Notes under the pieces: generated by a model
Databases searched by the model: none
The model's input: only the letters and a program-made list of their open reading frames with translations
Told to the model about the DNA's origin: nothing
Shown: in pieces, positions 35,912 to 44,950 of the stretch
How the letters are laid out: every line of letters begins with the position of its first letter
Position numbering within the stretch: position 1 is the stretch's first letter
DNA from: Lachnospiraceae bacterium
GTDB lineage: Bacteria; Bacillota; Clostridia; Lachnospirales; Lachnospiraceae
Direction of reading: 5' to 3'
Assembly: GCA_028692055.1 (NCBI GenBank)
Contig: JAQUYA010000013.1
Coordinates: 1 to 45,086 of the forward strand
DNA length: 45,086 nt
Made by a program: the position numbers and the translations under genes

Positions 35912-36907
35912 TTAGTTCTCCTTTATCGTCAACAAAAGCATCTCTAACGTTAAATCAAAATTTACATTTGCATTTAATCTGCTTTTTGCTTTCTCCAATG
36001 CGTTGATAATTGTTTCAATTCCTTCATAAGCACTCTTATCTGCTACTTTTCTAATATACTGTATTTCCTCTTTAAAAATCAAGTGATTCACGTCATTTGT
36101 TGCTTTAAACAGTAAAACATCACGATACCAGATAGATATAATATCCAAATAATCATTTACATCTAATTTATATTCTGCAATTTTCTTAATTGCAGCAATG
36201 ACTTCGCTTATCTCCATATCATTAATATATTTCATAAGTGTAATCATTTCTTCTTTTATATGATCAAATTCTTCGCTTGTAGCCAGAATTCTTGCTTTGC
36301 CTATATTTCCTCTTGCAAATGCAACACATACCTCAGCTTTATAGTCCGGAATTTCAAATTCATTAATCAGATATTTCTTTACCAGCTTGTCCGAAACCGG
36401 TTTCATATTCAGCACTACACATCTGCTTAAAATCGTTGGTAATAGAGAATTTACATTCGTTGTTAAAATTAAAATAACTGCATATTCCGGTGGTTCCTCC
36501 AACGTTTTCAAAAGTGCATTTTGTGCTTGCGGCGTCATCTTCTCGCCTTCATTCATAATATAAATCTTACGTGTACTACTGTAAGGCTTAATTCCTATAT
36601 CTCCGTTAATTTGTGTACGAATATCCTCTACACCTATTGAATTTGGCTTTTCATGGGTAATACGAATAATATCCGGTTGATTATTGCCCAATGCCTGTTT
36701 ACAGGAATGACATTCCTGACATGGCTCTATGTCATCGTCTCTATTTTCACATTGCAATGCCATTGCAAATATATTGGCAGCAAATTCTTTCCCCGAGCTT
36801 TTCTCCCCATTTATAATATAGGCATGGGATACCTTGTTATGTTCTATCGCATTTTTAAAATACTCTTTCATGGATTCCTGTCCAATAATATCTTGGAATT
36901 TTGCCAT
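35912..36907 (-). CDS. holB: DNA polymerase III subunit delta'
   Basis: Clamp-loader subunit. AAA+ fold with a degenerate P-loop GEKSSGKE (Glu in place of Ser/Thr, fitting a subunit that does not hydrolyse ATP), zinc-binding cysteines CENRDDDIEPCQECHSC (near 53-69), QNALLKTLEEPP and the arginine-finger LSRC motif. 331 residues. Ordered after yaaR and before ricT exactly as in Bacillus. Confidence 0.94.
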   Translation of the reverse strand: MAKFQDIIGQESMKEYFKNAIEHNKVSHAYIINGEKSSGKEFAANIFAMALQCENRDDDIEPCQECHSCKQALGNNQPDIIRITHEKPNSIGVEDIRTQINGDIGIKPYSSTRKIYIMNEGEKMTPQAQNALLKTLEEPPEYAVILILTTNVNSLLPTILSRCVVLNMKPVSDKLVKKYLINEFEIPDYKAEVCVAFARGNIGKARILATSEEFDHIKEEMITLMKYINDMEISEVIAAIKKIAEYKLDVNDYLDIISIWYRDVLLFKATNDVNHLIFKEEIQYIRKVADKSAYEGIETIINALEKAKSRLNANVNFDLTLEMLLLTIKEN

Positions 36908-36945
36908 ATCTATTCACCTCAATCTCGCAAACGGTTTTACCGTCT

Positions 36946-37386
36946 TTACGTAAATATATCTAAGAGCAGTCCTCTGATTTCTCCGATTTTGCCCAATATG
37001 CTAATGTGATCTTTTTCGTCCTTTACCAGCTCCTGTGCCAGTGCATCTAGATTTTCATCTACCAGTTTGATAATACCGTATACTCTATGACGCCCCCTTC
37101 TATCCAGAAAATTTTCCCTTGAAAAAGAATGGGAACGATTAATTATTTCATTCATAAAGTCCTTGATAAGACCGCGATATTTCCGCATATCCTTAACATC
37201 CATACGCTTTGATATCTTATTTCCCTGCATCGTAATCTCTTCCATCAGTCCATTTAGACGAACCTGTAAATCCTGCTCATCAATATTACTTGCAAGCATG
37301 AATTTAAACGTTCCATCGGTTGGCTGTGTTTGAGGTGTCTGCTCAATCGGCGTAGGTTGTTGTACCTGATTTACTTTAATATCCAC
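36946..37386 (-). CDS. yaaR: YaaR family protein (DUF327)
   Basis: Small conserved Firmicute protein of unknown function, usually just upstream of holB. A low-complexity Pro/Gln/Thr-rich N-terminus (about 8-26) precedes a helical domain with the conserved [14 protein letters not shown] block ([18 protein letters not shown]), [23 protein letters not shown] and a hydrophobic LLLDIFT end. 146 residues, as in the family. Four nt downstream of the guanylate-kinase-like gene, so co-translated. Confidence 0.9.
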   Translation of the reverse strand: MDIKVNQVQQPTPIEQTPQTQPTDGTFKFMLASNIDEQDLQVRLNGLMEEITMQGNKISKRMDVKDMRKYRGLIKDFMNEIINRSHSFSRENFLDRRGRHRVYGIIKLVDENLDALAQELVKDEKDHISILGKIGEIRGLLLDIFT

Positions 37387-37390
37387 TATC

Positions 37391-37990
37391 TCACCTCCTC
37401 GGTAAATTATTCTCCTCCATATATTGAATAATTTCCTTTAGGCACTTCTCCAAATCATCATTGTAGAAAAAACGAGTTATGTTTGCCTCTTTGACCTTAT
37501 CTTCGCTAAAATCAGCATCGTCTGCCAGGTAGCGACGACACATTTCCTGATACTTCGGATTCTCCTGTATCTTTTCTCTATCAAGAGCCCGCTGCAGTCG
37601 TATTCCATCATCCAGGTCTATCATGATTGGTACTAAATATTTTTCACCATAATATTTTTTGGTTTTATTATACGACTCCAGCGTTCCGATGATTAAATAA
37701 TCATTTCTTTCCAGGTCAATTTGATTATCGGCAACCGTAAAGTATTTCCACACCCCATGGAAGGTATTATAAGCACGAAGCTCTATTAATTTTCCTGATT
37801 CTTCAATGTCTCTCAAATCATCTTCGCTTACAAAATGATACTCCACACCCGCTGTTTCCCCTATACGTATCGGTCGCGTCGTATAGAGGACAATTGTTTT
37901 TAAATTTAATTCTTTTTTTTCTAATAATAATTTATAAATGGTATCTTTTCCAGAAGAACTTTTTCCCATTAAGTAAAATATTTTTCCCAT
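37391..37990 (-). CDS. Guanylate-kinase-like P-loop protein
   Basis: Related to guanylate kinases. P-loop GKSSSGKDT (near 9-17), the GMP-binding block [19 protein letters not shown] (near 42-60) and a downstream [13 protein letters not shown] resembling the Gmk end. The usual SHTTR serine is Tyr (LYTTR), and the GNYYGT loop is replaced by [12 protein letters not shown], so substrate binding may differ from true Gmk. It occupies the place of tmk in the Bacillus tmk-yaaQ-yaaR-holB order. A housekeeping gmk is expected elsewhere in the genome (not visible here). Confidence 0.78.
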   Translation of the reverse strand: MGKIFYLMGKSSSGKDTIYKLLLEKKELNLKTIVLYTTRPIRIGETAGVEYHFVSEDDLRDIEESGKLIELRAYNTFHGVWKYFTVADNQIDLERNDYLIIGTLESYNKTKKYYGEKYLVPIMIDLDDGIRLQRALDREKIQENPKYQEMCRRYLADDADFSEDKVKEANITRFFYNDDLEKCLKEIIQYMEENNLPRR

Positions 37991-38012
37991 TGTATCCCCG
38001 TCTAAAGAGTTC

Positions 38013-39443
38013 CTAAACTTCCATGACTCTTATCATATTCGTTTTTCCTGATACTCCTAGCGGAACACCTGCTGTTAATACAACAACATCACCTTTTTTG
38101 AGTACTCCTTCATTTGCTGCTGCAGCAATTGCTTCCGCATATAATTCTTCTGCACTATTTTTCTTATTAATCAGTACTGGAAGCACACCCCACATCATGT
38201 TCAGTTGACGGCAAATAACCGGATTAACGGTACAGCCAATAATCGGACAACTCGGTTTATATTTGGATACAAGCCCTGCCGTAAAGCCAGACATCGTAAC
38301 CGTAATAATTGCCGCTGCATTCAAATCCATAGCGGTTGAACAACATGCATGGGAAATGGCTGTTGTAATACTGATGTCCTCTAAATCATTGGATTTCTTC
38401 AATCTGCTCTTGTAATCAATATCTGATTCTGCACGTTCTGCAATTCTTGCCATTGTCTTAACTGCTTCAATCGGATACAGACCCGCAGCACTTTCGCCTG
38501 ATAACATAATCGCAGTCGTTCCATCATAGATAGCATTTGCAACATCAGTAGTCTCGGCTCTTGTCGGACGCGGATTTTTAATCATAGATTCCAGCATTTG
38601 TGTCGCTGTAATAACATGTTTTCCCTGTGCTACTGCCTTTTTAATTAGTGATTTCTGGATAATAGGTACTTCTTCCATCGGTACCTCAACACCCATATCA
38701 CCTCTGGCTACCATGATGCCATCACTTACCTCCAGAATTTCATCAATATTCTGAATTCCCTGTACACTTTCTATTTTAGCAATAATTTTCATTCTGCTAT
38801 TATGCTCTTTGATAATCTCTCTTATCTCAAGAATATCTTCTTTTGTTCTGGTAAAGGAAGCAGCAATATATTCAAATCCAAGCTCTGCACCAAATTCAAT
38901 ATCTTTTTTGTCTACGGCACTGATATATGGCATGGATAATTCAGCTCCCGGTACATTGACTCCCTTATGATTAGAAATAGGTCCGCCATTAATAACCTTG
39001 CATACAATATCCATATCTGTTATCTGAACTACTTCCATTTCGATTAATCCATCATCAATTAAAATTGTAGAACCAACAGAAATATCCTGCATTAAATTCT
39101 TGTAAGTAATTTCTACTTTTTCATTGTTTCCGAGCATACTCTTTGTGGTTAGCGTAAAAGTCTGTCCACTTACTAGTTCTGTTTTTCCGCCCTCTATATC
39201 ACCCAGGCGAATTTCGGGTCCCTTTGTATCCATCATTGTTGCTATCGGAAGACCTAATTCATTACTTACTTTTATTACTCTGTCGTACTTTCTATTATGT
39301 TCCTCATGTGATCCATGAGAGAAATTGAAGCGAGCTACATTCATACCTGCTTTCATAAGTGCCTTTAATTTGTCTTCCTGTTCTGAAGCTGGTCCAATTG
39401 TACAAATAATTTTTGTTCTTCTCAACTCTTTGTTCCCTTTCAT
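38013..39443 (-). CDS. pyk: Pyruvate kinase
   Basis: Last ATP-forming step of glycolysis. TKIICTIGPASEQEDKL, ARFNFSHGSHEEH, the metal-binding MVARGDMGVEVP and the signature IAKIESVQGIQNIDEIL are present. 476 residues: A, B and C domains without the extra C-terminal PEP-utiliser domain of Bacillus pyruvate kinase. The ATG start at 39443 has a weak RBS. A TTG at 39425 preceded by AAGGG at 9 nt would give an N-terminus (LRRTKIICTIGPA) closer to homologs. Confidence 0.95.
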   Translation of the reverse strand: MKGNKELRRTKIICTIGPASEQEDKLKALMKAGMNVARFNFSHGSHEEHNRKYDRVIKVSNELGLPIATMMDTKGPEIRLGDIEGGKTELVSGQTFTLTTKSMLGNNEKVEITYKNLMQDISVGSTILIDDGLIEMEVVQITDMDIVCKVINGGPISNHKGVNVPGAELSMPYISAVDKKDIEFGAELGFEYIAASFTRTKEDILEIREIIKEHNSRMKIIAKIESVQGIQNIDEILEVSDGIMVARGDMGVEVPMEEVPIIQKSLIKKAVAQGKHVITATQMLESMIKNPRPTRAETTDVANAIYDGTTAIMLSGESAAGLYPIEAVKTMARIAERAESDIDYKSRLKKSNDLEDISITTAISHACCSTAMDLNAAAIITVTMSGFTAGLVSKYKPSCPIIGCTVNPVICRQLNMMWGVLPVLINKKNSAEELYAEAIAAAANEGVLKKGDVVVLTAGVPLGVSGKTNMIRVMEV

Positions 39444-39540
39444 TTTGCTTTTATTCTAGTTTAATATTTATCCATACCTATATGATTATTACATATTTAG
39501 GAAGAAAATAGTATTAAAATCTATATATTTTTGCGAGATT

Positions 39541-41031
39541 TTAACTTTTTTTTACTTTTATCGTCTTTAAACTGTAATCTTTTGGTCCCTGAACCCGAAA
39601 TCCCTGCTTTTTATAGCTTTCAATCACCTTGTATTTGAATTCCGTAATTACCTCTCCAGGCACTAAAATAGGTATTCCCGGTGGATACAGATAGACAAAT
39701 TCCGCTGTAATTTTACCAATGCTATCCGTAAATAAGACTTTTTGTTTTTCAGAATCCTCTAAATCACTTATCCGCAGTTCTTTTTCTGATTCATTATTGT
39801 CTTTTCCGCATTCCATGTTTCCCTGCGTTTTTTCCTGGGGTGCATTGTGGATACTGCTTTGAATTCGCTCCTGATTATTGTCCTTTTTTTCAAGTTCTTC
39901 TTTTATTTTATGGTCTATTTCTTTCAGCGCTTTTGCAAGTCTTTCAAATCCATCTTCCGTATCCATCATACTCGTGATTGCAATCACATATGTGGCTGCT
40001 TCCATCTCCATCTGTAAATGGTATTTTTTCAATAAAATATCATACAATTGTTTTCCATTTATGGTGGTATCTTTTACTGAAATCAAAAGCTTGGATTTGT
40101 CAAAATTAAATACTTTTTTCGCTTGTCCTTCGTTCACAAAGATTTTTATATATTTCAGCTCTTTGCATGCAAATAAGAAAGAGTCAATCCGATTACTTAA
40201 TTCTGTGAGTAACCGATTGCCTTCCTTATCTACTATAGAAATACAGCTATCGATTCCCGCCATCAAAATGTAAGAAGGACTGCTTGTCTGATAAATACTC
40301 AGAAATCGATTTACACTGTCTCTGTCAATTATTCTTCCATTCATGTGAATAAGCGCTGTCTGCGTAAATGCCGGCAACGTTTTATGTACACTGTGAATTA
40401 CAATATCTGCACCCAGTGAAACCGAATTTTCCGGAAAATCTTTATGAAAACCAAAGTGTGCGCCATGCGCTTCATCTACAATCAATGGAATATTTCTATT
40501 ATGTGCTATCTTTGCTATTTCCTTCACATCTGAAACTATCCCATCATAGGTAGGTGAAGTAATAAATACTGCCTCAATGGCTTCATTCTCCTCCAAAGCC
40601 CTTGCAACCTCTTCTGGCTTTATTTCCCCCGCTATTGCATATTCCTCTTCCATTTCCGGGTATACATAGACAGGCTGGAGTTCACGCAAAAATACCGCAT
40701 TATATGCTGCTTTATGGCAGTTTCGCGCAAGCAATATTTTCCCTCTTTTTTTTACTGTCCCTGAAATAGCACTTAAGATTCCACAAGTACTCCCATTTAC
40801 CAAAAAATGTGTTTCCTCTGATTTGTATAATCGCGCTGCCCTCTGCATTGCTTCCTGCAATATTCCTTCTGCATGGTGAAGATTATCAAAGTCCTCTATT
40901 TCCGTTATATCGATGTGATAACTATCTTCCAGCTCGTATCCACCCATATTTCGCTTATGACCCGGCATATGAAAAGGATAATAGTCTAATTCATTATATT
41001 CTTTTAATTTTCTAAATATACTTTTTTCCAA
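39541..41031 (-). CDS. Orn/Lys/Arg decarboxylase family PLP enzyme (YaaO-like)
   Basis: Fold-type I PLP decarboxylase. FHMPGHKRN at the N-terminus, HFLVNGSTCGILSAI, VDEAHGAHFGFH and the Schiff-base Lys near 215 in HSVHKTLPAFTQTA are diagnostic. At 496 residues it is of the shorter YaaO/SpeA type rather than the 700-residue inducible enzymes. A Gln/Asn/Glu-rich insert (about 388-425) precedes a C-terminal domain with YPPGIPILVPGE. Substrate (lysine, arginine or ornithine) cannot be told. Its Bacillus counterpart also lies just upstream of this gene block. Confidence 0.92.
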   Translation of the reverse strand: MEKSIFRKLKEYNELDYYPFHMPGHKRNMGGYELEDSYHIDITEIEDFDNLHHAEGILQEAMQRAARLYKSEETHFLVNGSTCGILSAISGTVKKRGKILLARNCHKAAYNAVFLRELQPVYVYPEMEEEYAIAGEIKPEEVARALEENEAIEAVFITSPTYDGIVSDVKEIAKIAHNRNIPLIVDEAHGAHFGFHKDFPENSVSLGADIVIHSVHKTLPAFTQTALIHMNGRIIDRDSVNRFLSIYQTSSPSYILMAGIDSCISIVDKEGNRLLTELSNRIDSFLFACKELKYIKIFVNEGQAKKVFNFDKSKLLISVKDTTINGKQLYDILLKKYHLQMEMEAATYVIAITSMMDTEDGFERLAKALKEIDHKIKEELEKKDNNQERIQSSIHNAPQEKTQGNMECGKDNNESEKELRISDLEDSEKQKVLFTDSIGKITAEFVYLYPPGIPILVPGEVITEFKYKVIESYKKQGFRVQGPKDYSLKTIKVKKS

Positions 41032-41042
41032 ATTTATAATCT

Positions 41043-41582
41043 CTATTTTTTCTTTTCTTTGTGTATTCTAAGAGTTTCCAGCAAAGAACAATATTTATCT
41101 GCCGTAGTTACCACCCATGCTTCTCTGCAAAGCGGTGGTTTTATCGTCAATGGCCACATATGTTTCTTAATGATATCCTTTTCTCGTGGGGATAGCTTAT
41201 ATTCTTTACTTGCATTTTTTAATGCCGTCGACGGATGATGAAATCCATGTAAACGGTACAATTGTACATGATTTTTATCATGCCAGTCGTATAAAAAATA
41301 ATCATGTAGCAATGCTCCTCTAATTAAATCCTTTGTTTTACAATGAATTCCTAATTTTTCATTAATTAGCAAGCTATATTTTGCAACGTTTATGCTATGC
41401 TGTAAAACCGACATAGAGCCGTGCTGTGTGTTCTTTGACGTTCCAATAAAGTTCTTGGAATTCAAAATATCACTCCCATAATGATTTAAAAGGTCCTGAT
41501 GCACTTTATTAATTTTTTTAGCGTTTTTCTTTTTCTTAGCTACTCTTAACATACGCCTCACTCCAGGTTCTTTTTTCAACAT
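41043..41582 (-). CDS. HD-domain hydrolase
   Basis: Metal-dependent phosphohydrolase of the HD superfamily: the first His in VLQHSINVAKYS, the HD pair in GALLHDYFLYDWHD, then HGFHHPSTAL and IIKKHMWPL. A basic N-terminus (MLKKEPGVRRMLRVAKKKKN) may bind nucleic acid or simply be a flexible tail. 179 residues. Starts at ATG 41582 with AAGG 6 nt upstream; ends 11 nt before the decarboxylase gene, so probably co-transcribed. Substrate unknown. Confidence 0.85.
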   Translation of the reverse strand: MLKKEPGVRRMLRVAKKKKNAKKINKVHQDLLNHYGSDILNSKNFIGTSKNTQHGSMSVLQHSINVAKYSLLINEKLGIHCKTKDLIRGALLHDYFLYDWHDKNHVQLYRLHGFHHPSTALKNASKEYKLSPREKDIIKKHMWPLTIKPPLCREAWVVTTADKYCSLLETLRIHKEKKK

Positions 41583-41692
41583 TTTCAGCCTTACTTCTAA
41601 TCCCTTATATTATACTGTATTCACATATACTTTGGTACACATTCAAATCATTTATAATAATATTTTTTCTTATAAAAACAAACAAGCAAAAA

Positions 41693-43249
41693 TTAGTAAT
41701 AGCATATCACCGGCATACCTTTTTCTATCATATCATATATTTTCTCTGCCTTCGTAATTGGCAGATTGACACATCCGTGAGAACCATTTGTTAAATATAT
41801 CTGCTTTCCAAATTCTTTTCTCCATGTCGCATCATGCATCCCTATATTCCCATTAAACGGCATCCAATAATTTACATGAGATTCATAGCTCTCTCCCTTT
41901 AATGTGGCATTTCTTTCTTTGTATGTAATTCCGAATACTCCTGCAGGTGTTCCATTTCCATTTGAAAGTTTTCCAGAAACAAAATCAGACTCCTCCACCA
42001 TGTCACCATTTTGAAATACATACAAGTGCTGTGCGCCCAAATTTATCTCTACATAAGTATCGCCAATGTCGTCAACGCCCCCTTCTCCATTATCCTTTCG
42101 GACATATCCTTCATAGGAATATATCATATTCCTTTTTATATCCTTGCCGGCTGCGATGTCCTCCATTAACTGCTCTGTTTCTGCTGCTCTATCGACTCTC
42201 CATCCATAACCTCCACTTAACAATTCCAGTTCGTTTCCACTAACCGTTACAAACTTTCGATTTCTACCATATGTGTCATATTTCTTTGAAATTCCATTCA
42301 CATATTCACGGACCTTCTCATCATCAAATGTAATTCTGTTTTTATCAAAAGATATCCATTCCTGTATCTGGTTTTTGTTAATTGTTTCTGTTGTAAAATC
42401 AAAATCATAGGTAATGGTAACATTGATGCATGCATTCAATTTATCGCATAGCGCAATAAGCTCCTTTGAGTCTTTTGTTACAGAAGGATTTTCATAGCAA
42501 TCCTCTTTTTCCAAATCTAATTCATTCTCCACCATTCCCATAGCTTCTTTAATTGCTTTTGTAATTATTTTTTTCTTTAATGTGCTTCCCTTTACTTCCT
42601 CTACGATAGAATATCCATTTTCTGCGGAGTATTCAGAAATATGAGCATTCTTTGGTTTAACAATATTATCCGCCTTAAAGAACACCAATTGGTTTATTTT
42701 CTCATCTAACTTTTCTTCATTGTATATTGCCGTTTTGGGTAATTCATATACATGCTCTTGAAATAACCCCACAATCCATAGCCAGCCATTTTGTTCCTTT
42801 GCAATCCTGTCTAAGGTGTCATCAAATTGATACTCCAAAGCAACATCTTTACCCTTAATGGTATCTTTTAAATTGTCTCTACCTATAATCATTAATTCAT
42901 ATTGCTCTATCAGCTTTACAATCCTGCTGGTCGCATTTTTGGGCGAATATCCCGAATAATTTTCCTCATTGATAACCGTTCCAAAATAAAAATGATTCAT
43001 AAAAAATATTGAAAAACCTATGTAAATAATCGCTATAATACCTGCAGCTATTAATAAAATCCTCTTTGCATTTTTTTTCAATTTTCTTGTTCTTCTTTTT
43101 TTCTTTTTTTCTTTTGTGTCTATTTTATTTATGTCTTCTGACAAATCAATAAATTCCATCTTTTCAATATCACTATTGTCTGTATCTTTTCTCATTCTCA
43201 TATTACTCTCTATCATTCTCTTTATTATTTTATCATCTCTTACGCTCAT
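41693..43249 (-). CDS. L,D-transpeptidase (YkuD domain) with peptidoglycan-binding-like region
   Basis: Membrane-anchored cell-wall enzyme making L,D-cross-links. Cytoplasmic basic N-terminus (1-65, Lys/Arg-rich), one TM helix (about 66-88), an extracytoplasmic region of about 280 residues with PG_binding_4-type repeats (including FGTVINEENYSGYSPKNA), and a C-terminal YkuD domain. The catalytic motif is HGCVN with Cys near 494, preceded by IGMHDAT. The start is uncertain: ATG 43249 lacks a clear ribosome binding site, and internal ATG codons within the first 18 residues exist. Confidence 0.92.
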   Translation of the reverse strand: MSVRDDKIIKRMIESNMRMRKDTDNSDIEKMEFIDLSEDINKIDTKEKKKKRRTRKLKKNAKRILLIAAGIIAIIYIGFSIFFMNHFYFGTVINEENYSGYSPKNATSRIVKLIEQYELMIIGRDNLKDTIKGKDVALEYQFDDTLDRIAKEQNGWLWIVGLFQEHVYELPKTAIYNEEKLDEKINQLVFFKADNIVKPKNAHISEYSAENGYSIVEEVKGSTLKKKIITKAIKEAMGMVENELDLEKEDCYENPSVTKDSKELIALCDKLNACINVTITYDFDFTTETINKNQIQEWISFDKNRITFDDEKVREYVNGISKKYDTYGRNRKFVTVSGNELELLSGGYGWRVDRAAETEQLMEDIAAGKDIKRNMIYSYEGYVRKDNGEGGVDDIGDTYVEINLGAQHLYVFQNGDMVEESDFVSGKLSNGNGTPAGVFGITYKERNATLKGESYESHVNYWMPFNGNIGMHDATWRKEFGKQIYLTNGSHGCVNLPITKAEKIYDMIEKGMPVICYY

Positions 43250-43337
43250 TATAGCATTTTTTCATATAGCGTCAAATCCTATTATTTCCAAATAAATTTT
43301 GCTCTTCCTATAAAATATTACTACCATTTAAATAGGT

Positions 43338-43379
43338 TAAGGGGCAGATATTATATAAATATTTAATATCTGCCCCTTA
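43338..43379. repeat. Strong 16-bp inverted repeat
   Basis: TAAGGGGCAGATATTA (43338-43353) pairs perfectly with 43364-43379 around a 10-nt loop. It lies 20 nt downstream of the unknown gene on the minus strand. No T run follows in either direction, so it is not a canonical intrinsic terminator, though it could stabilise the 3' end. Confidence 0.6.
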
Positions 43380-43398
43380 TAGAACCTCCATACAGTCT

Positions 43399-44037
43399 TT
43401 AATTTTTGCTAATCAATTTTCTAATCAGTTCTGGCTCCTCACATATATAATTCCTCTGTACGGAAGATCGGATTTTTATATATGCCTTTTTATTTAATTC
43501 ATTTACATTCAAAAACGTGTTTTTTGCATAATATATTTTCATATTTTCGCTTATTGATAATAAAATCTCTTCACATTTAAAATATATCTCTTCTCTCTGG
43601 CATTTTATTATTTTTGATATTTTATATTGAAAGAGTTTCATTTTACAATAAAATTCATTAATTAATATTTTCTTGCTTTCCCGCATCCAGTCTAAGCTTC
43701 CTGTAAGTATATTTCTATACTGTTCGTGTGATATTTTAACTGCTTTTTCACTTTTATACTTTCCAACTTCATTTTTTCTTTTTAATAAGAAAGATTTTTT
43801 CTTTCCTTTTTGCTCCACTGACAGCATAAATTGTTCTGTCTGATTATCAGGTATTACCTCTGAATCAAAATATATTTCACATACTTCCTTCTTTGTTCTC
43901 TTTTTATCCGCATTATGTAAAATCTCTAAATCTAGATTCCCCTTAAATTCTCTTATTTCTTCATCAATTAGAACTATATCTTCTTCATTAAATAACCTCA
44001 CCCCAGTCATTTCCTGCATTAATGTCATATCTCCCAT
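43399..44037 (-). CDS. Uncharacterised protein
   Basis: Not recognised with confidence. 212 residues, charged and Lys/Glu-rich, no signal peptide or membrane segment. A central stretch (FMLSVEQKGKKKSFLLKRKN ... KISHEQYRNIL ... LINEFYCKMKLFQYKIS) has the alternating charged-strand pattern of CYTH/VTC triphosphate-tunnel proteins, a weak resemblance only. A good AAGGAG ribosome binding site lies 10 nt before ATG 44037, and the base composition is more AT-rich than its neighbours. Stands alone between the L,D-transpeptidase and the tRNA cluster. Confidence 0.6.
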   Translation of the reverse strand: MGDMTLMQEMTGVRLFNEEDIVLIDEEIREFKGNLDLEILHNADKKRTKKEVCEIYFDSEVIPDNQTEQFMLSVEQKGKKKSFLLKRKNEVGKYKSEKAVKISHEQYRNILTGSLDWMRESKKILINEFYCKMKLFQYKISKIIKCQREEIYFKCEEILLSISENMKIYYAKNTFLNVNELNKKAYIKIRSSVQRNYICEEPELIRKLISKN

Positions 44038-44212
44038 TCTATTACTTCTCCTTCCGTTGCTTAAATCAATACATTCATAATTAAATAATTACTCTTGTTT
44101 CATTTTCATGTATTCATCATACTAGATAAATGTGTCCCCTTTTTGAATAGTTTCTGATGATTTTATTTACTTCCTTAAATATCTATAAAAATATAATTAA
44201 TTTAATTATGGA

Positions 44213-44246
44213 AACCAAAAAAAACGCCATAAATTTGACGTTTTCT
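44213..44246 (-). terminator. Terminator of the tRNA cluster
   Basis: An 8-bp stem (44221-44228 with 44237-44244, one G-U pair) and 8-nt loop, followed on the minus strand by a T run (complement of 44217-44224). It begins 9 nt past tRNA-Lys. Confidence 0.75.
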
Positions 44247-44252
44247 CGATAA

Positions 44253-44325
44253 TGAGACATCGGGGATTCGAACCCCGGACAACTTGATTAAAAGTCAAGT
44301 GCTCTACCAACTGAGCTAATATCCC
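44253..44325 (-). tRNA. tRNA-Lys (TTT)
   Basis: 73-nt cloverleaf. The anticodon stem CTTGA/TCAAG holds loop CTTTTAA with anticodon TTT, and the T-arm is GGGGTTCGAATCCCC. No CCA encoded. Last gene of the cluster. Confidence 0.96.
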
Positions 44326-44348
44326 ACAATATTTTATTATAAACAAAG

Positions 44349-44421
<73 letters not shown>

Positions 44422-44455
44422 ATTTTCTTCATATTTTAATATCATGAAGAAATAG

Positions 44456-44529
44456 TAGCGGGGACAGGATTTGAACCTATGACCTTCGGGTTATGAGCCC
44501 GACGAGCTTCCAGACTGCTCCACCCCGCG
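44456..44529 (-). tRNA. Initiator tRNA-fMet (CAT)
   Basis: 74-nt cloverleaf with anticodon CAT flanked by three consecutive G-C pairs (GGG/CCC) and a mismatched first acceptor pair (C1 opposite T72), both initiator marks. No CCA encoded. Confidence 0.93.
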
Positions 44530-44594
44530 TTAATAAATAATGGATTATATATAATTCAATTTCTCCATATCATGTAATAAAAATATATTACAAA

Positions 44595-44676
44595 TGGATG
44601 GAGAAGGATTCGAACCTTCGAAGGCGTTGCCAGCAGATTTACAGTCTGTCCCCTTTGGCCACTCGGGAATCCATCC
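44595..44676 (-). tRNA. tRNA-Tyr (GTA)
   Basis: 82-nt class II tRNA with a long variable arm, acceptor GGATGGA/TCCATCC and anticodon loop CTGTAAA (GTA). No CCA encoded. Confidence 0.95.
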
Positions 44677-44683
44677 ATATAAG

Positions 44684-44756
44684 AGCCGATGATCGGACTC
44701 GAACCGATAACCTGCTGATTACAAATCAGCTGCTCTGCCAATTGAGCCACATCGGC
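44684..44756 (-). tRNA. tRNA-Thr (TGT)
   Basis: 73-nt cloverleaf with acceptor GCCGATG/CATCGGC, anticodon loop TTTGTAA (TGT) and discriminator T. Seven nt upstream of tRNA-Tyr. Confidence 0.95.
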
Positions 44757-44782
44757 GAATCTATAATTACAAACTAAAGAAA

Positions 44783-44855
44783 TGGGACCTACAGGGCTCG
44801 AACCTGTGACCCTCTGCTTGTAAGGCAGATGCTCTCCCAGCTGAGCTAAGATCCC
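44783..44855 (-). tRNA. tRNA-Val (TAC)
   Basis: 73-nt cloverleaf with anticodon stem CTGCC/AGCAG region and loop TTACAA (TAC), T-arm ACAGGTTCGAGCCCTGT. No CCA encoded. Confidence 0.95.
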
Positions 44856-44876
44856 GAATTTTTATTACGATATATA

Positions 44877-44950
44877 CGACCCAGATCGGACTCGAACCGA
44901 CGACCTTCGCCGTGACAGGGCGACGCTCTAACCAACTGAGCCACTGGGCC
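44877..44950 (-). tRNA. tRNA-Asp (GTC)
   Basis: 74-nt cloverleaf with anticodon GTC in CGCCCTGTCACGGCG and discriminator G, an aspartate identity element. First tRNA of the cluster. No CCA encoded. Confidence 0.95.
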
